A stretch of 64,000 bases of DNA, taken from assembly GCF_000003605.2 (NCBI RefSeq), contig NW_003125916.1, positions 2,393 through 66,392 on the forward strand. The letters run 5' to 3'. The position numbers and the translations under genes are program-made. Under the pieces are notes generated by a model. The model had not been told where the DNA came from. It ran no database searches and saw only the letters and a program-made list of their open reading frames with translations. Shown here one piece after another: positions 63,895-64,000 of the stretch (positions are counted from its first letter, which is position 1; each line of letters starts with the position of its first letter). This DNA comes from Saccoglossus kowalevskii. Its lineage: Eukaryota; Hemichordata; Enteropneusta; Harrimaniidae.

Positions 63895-64000
63895 TTACCT
63901 CCGTGAAGGAGGTTATGTTTTCAGTAGCATTGGGATAGCTCAAAAAGTAATTGCAAAATTGCTGTAAATTGTTTAAGAGGGGTTGTCCTTGACATAAGGG
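63895..64000 (+). repeat. Marine 'CCTCC...GGAGGTTATGTTTTC' repeat, running off the window
   Basis: ACCTCC (63897-63902), GTGAA, GGAGGT (63908-63913) form a small palindrome followed by TATGTTTTC and GCTCAAAAAGTAAT. From memory this start matches a repeat common in marine animals (ACCTCCGCCAAGGAGGTTAT, with CTCAAAAAGTTATGG further on). The family assignment is from memory, not a search. Confidence 0.55.

Noticed and set aside
1-64000. Search for tRNA genes, SINE A/B boxes, retroviral or LTR elements, CRISPR arrays
   Set aside because: No convincing B-box with matching A-box, no terminal direct repeats with the expected parts, no regularly spaced repeat array with unique spacers. The 65-bp array is an ordinary minisatellite.

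Overview
The window looks like part of an animal nuclear genome. It is AT-rich (roughly 36-38% GC by eye) and almost entirely non-coding, with large introns, consensus GT-AG splice sites, scattered MITE-like elements, minisatellites, simple repeats and two runs of N. The single recognisable gene and the repeat style suggest a marine invertebrate. The protein is closest to the POPDC2/POPDC3 side of the Popeye family, and the last ~100 bases hold a 'CCTCC...GGAGGTTATGTTTTC' repeat familiar from marine animal genomes. An invertebrate deuterostome such as a hemichordate is my best guess, but the sequence alone does not settle it.

Layout. Positions 1-40366 contain no coding exon I can recognise. 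They hold a fold-back element (about 1588-2310), members of two related MITE families (family A about 250-300 bp, family B about 160 bp), several small tandem duplications, a CA microsatellite, a long AT-rich hairpin and an assembly gap (26597-27362). Positions 40367-54514 hold one plus-strand gene in three coding exons: a Popeye domain-containing protein of 330 residues (exons 40442-40968, 48133-48247, 54164-54514; introns of about 7.2 and 5.9 kb). A second gap (42518-42885) lies in intron 1. Intron 2 holds a ~65-bp minisatellite array interrupted by a family A MITE. Positions 54515-64000 are again non-coding as far as I can tell, with possible distal poly(A) signals, a duplicated block carrying perfect CRE palindromes, and a short tandem repeat near 63.6 kb.

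The gene is predicted to encode a three-pass membrane protein with a cytosolic cAMP-binding Popeye domain. Both parts of the cAMP-binding signature (DSPE and FQVT) are intact, and intron 2 falls exactly inside FQ|VT. A 21-codon upstream ORF ends on the start codon in an ATGA overlap.

I found no tRNA, rRNA, CRISPR array, retroviral or LTR element, and no clearly novel biological system. The most unusual signals are (i) strong over-representation of two palindromic 8-mers, TGACGTCA (13 copies) and TCACGTGA (12 copies), and (ii) MITEs and short repeats carrying motifs that resemble NRF1, YY1, CREB and CTCF sites.
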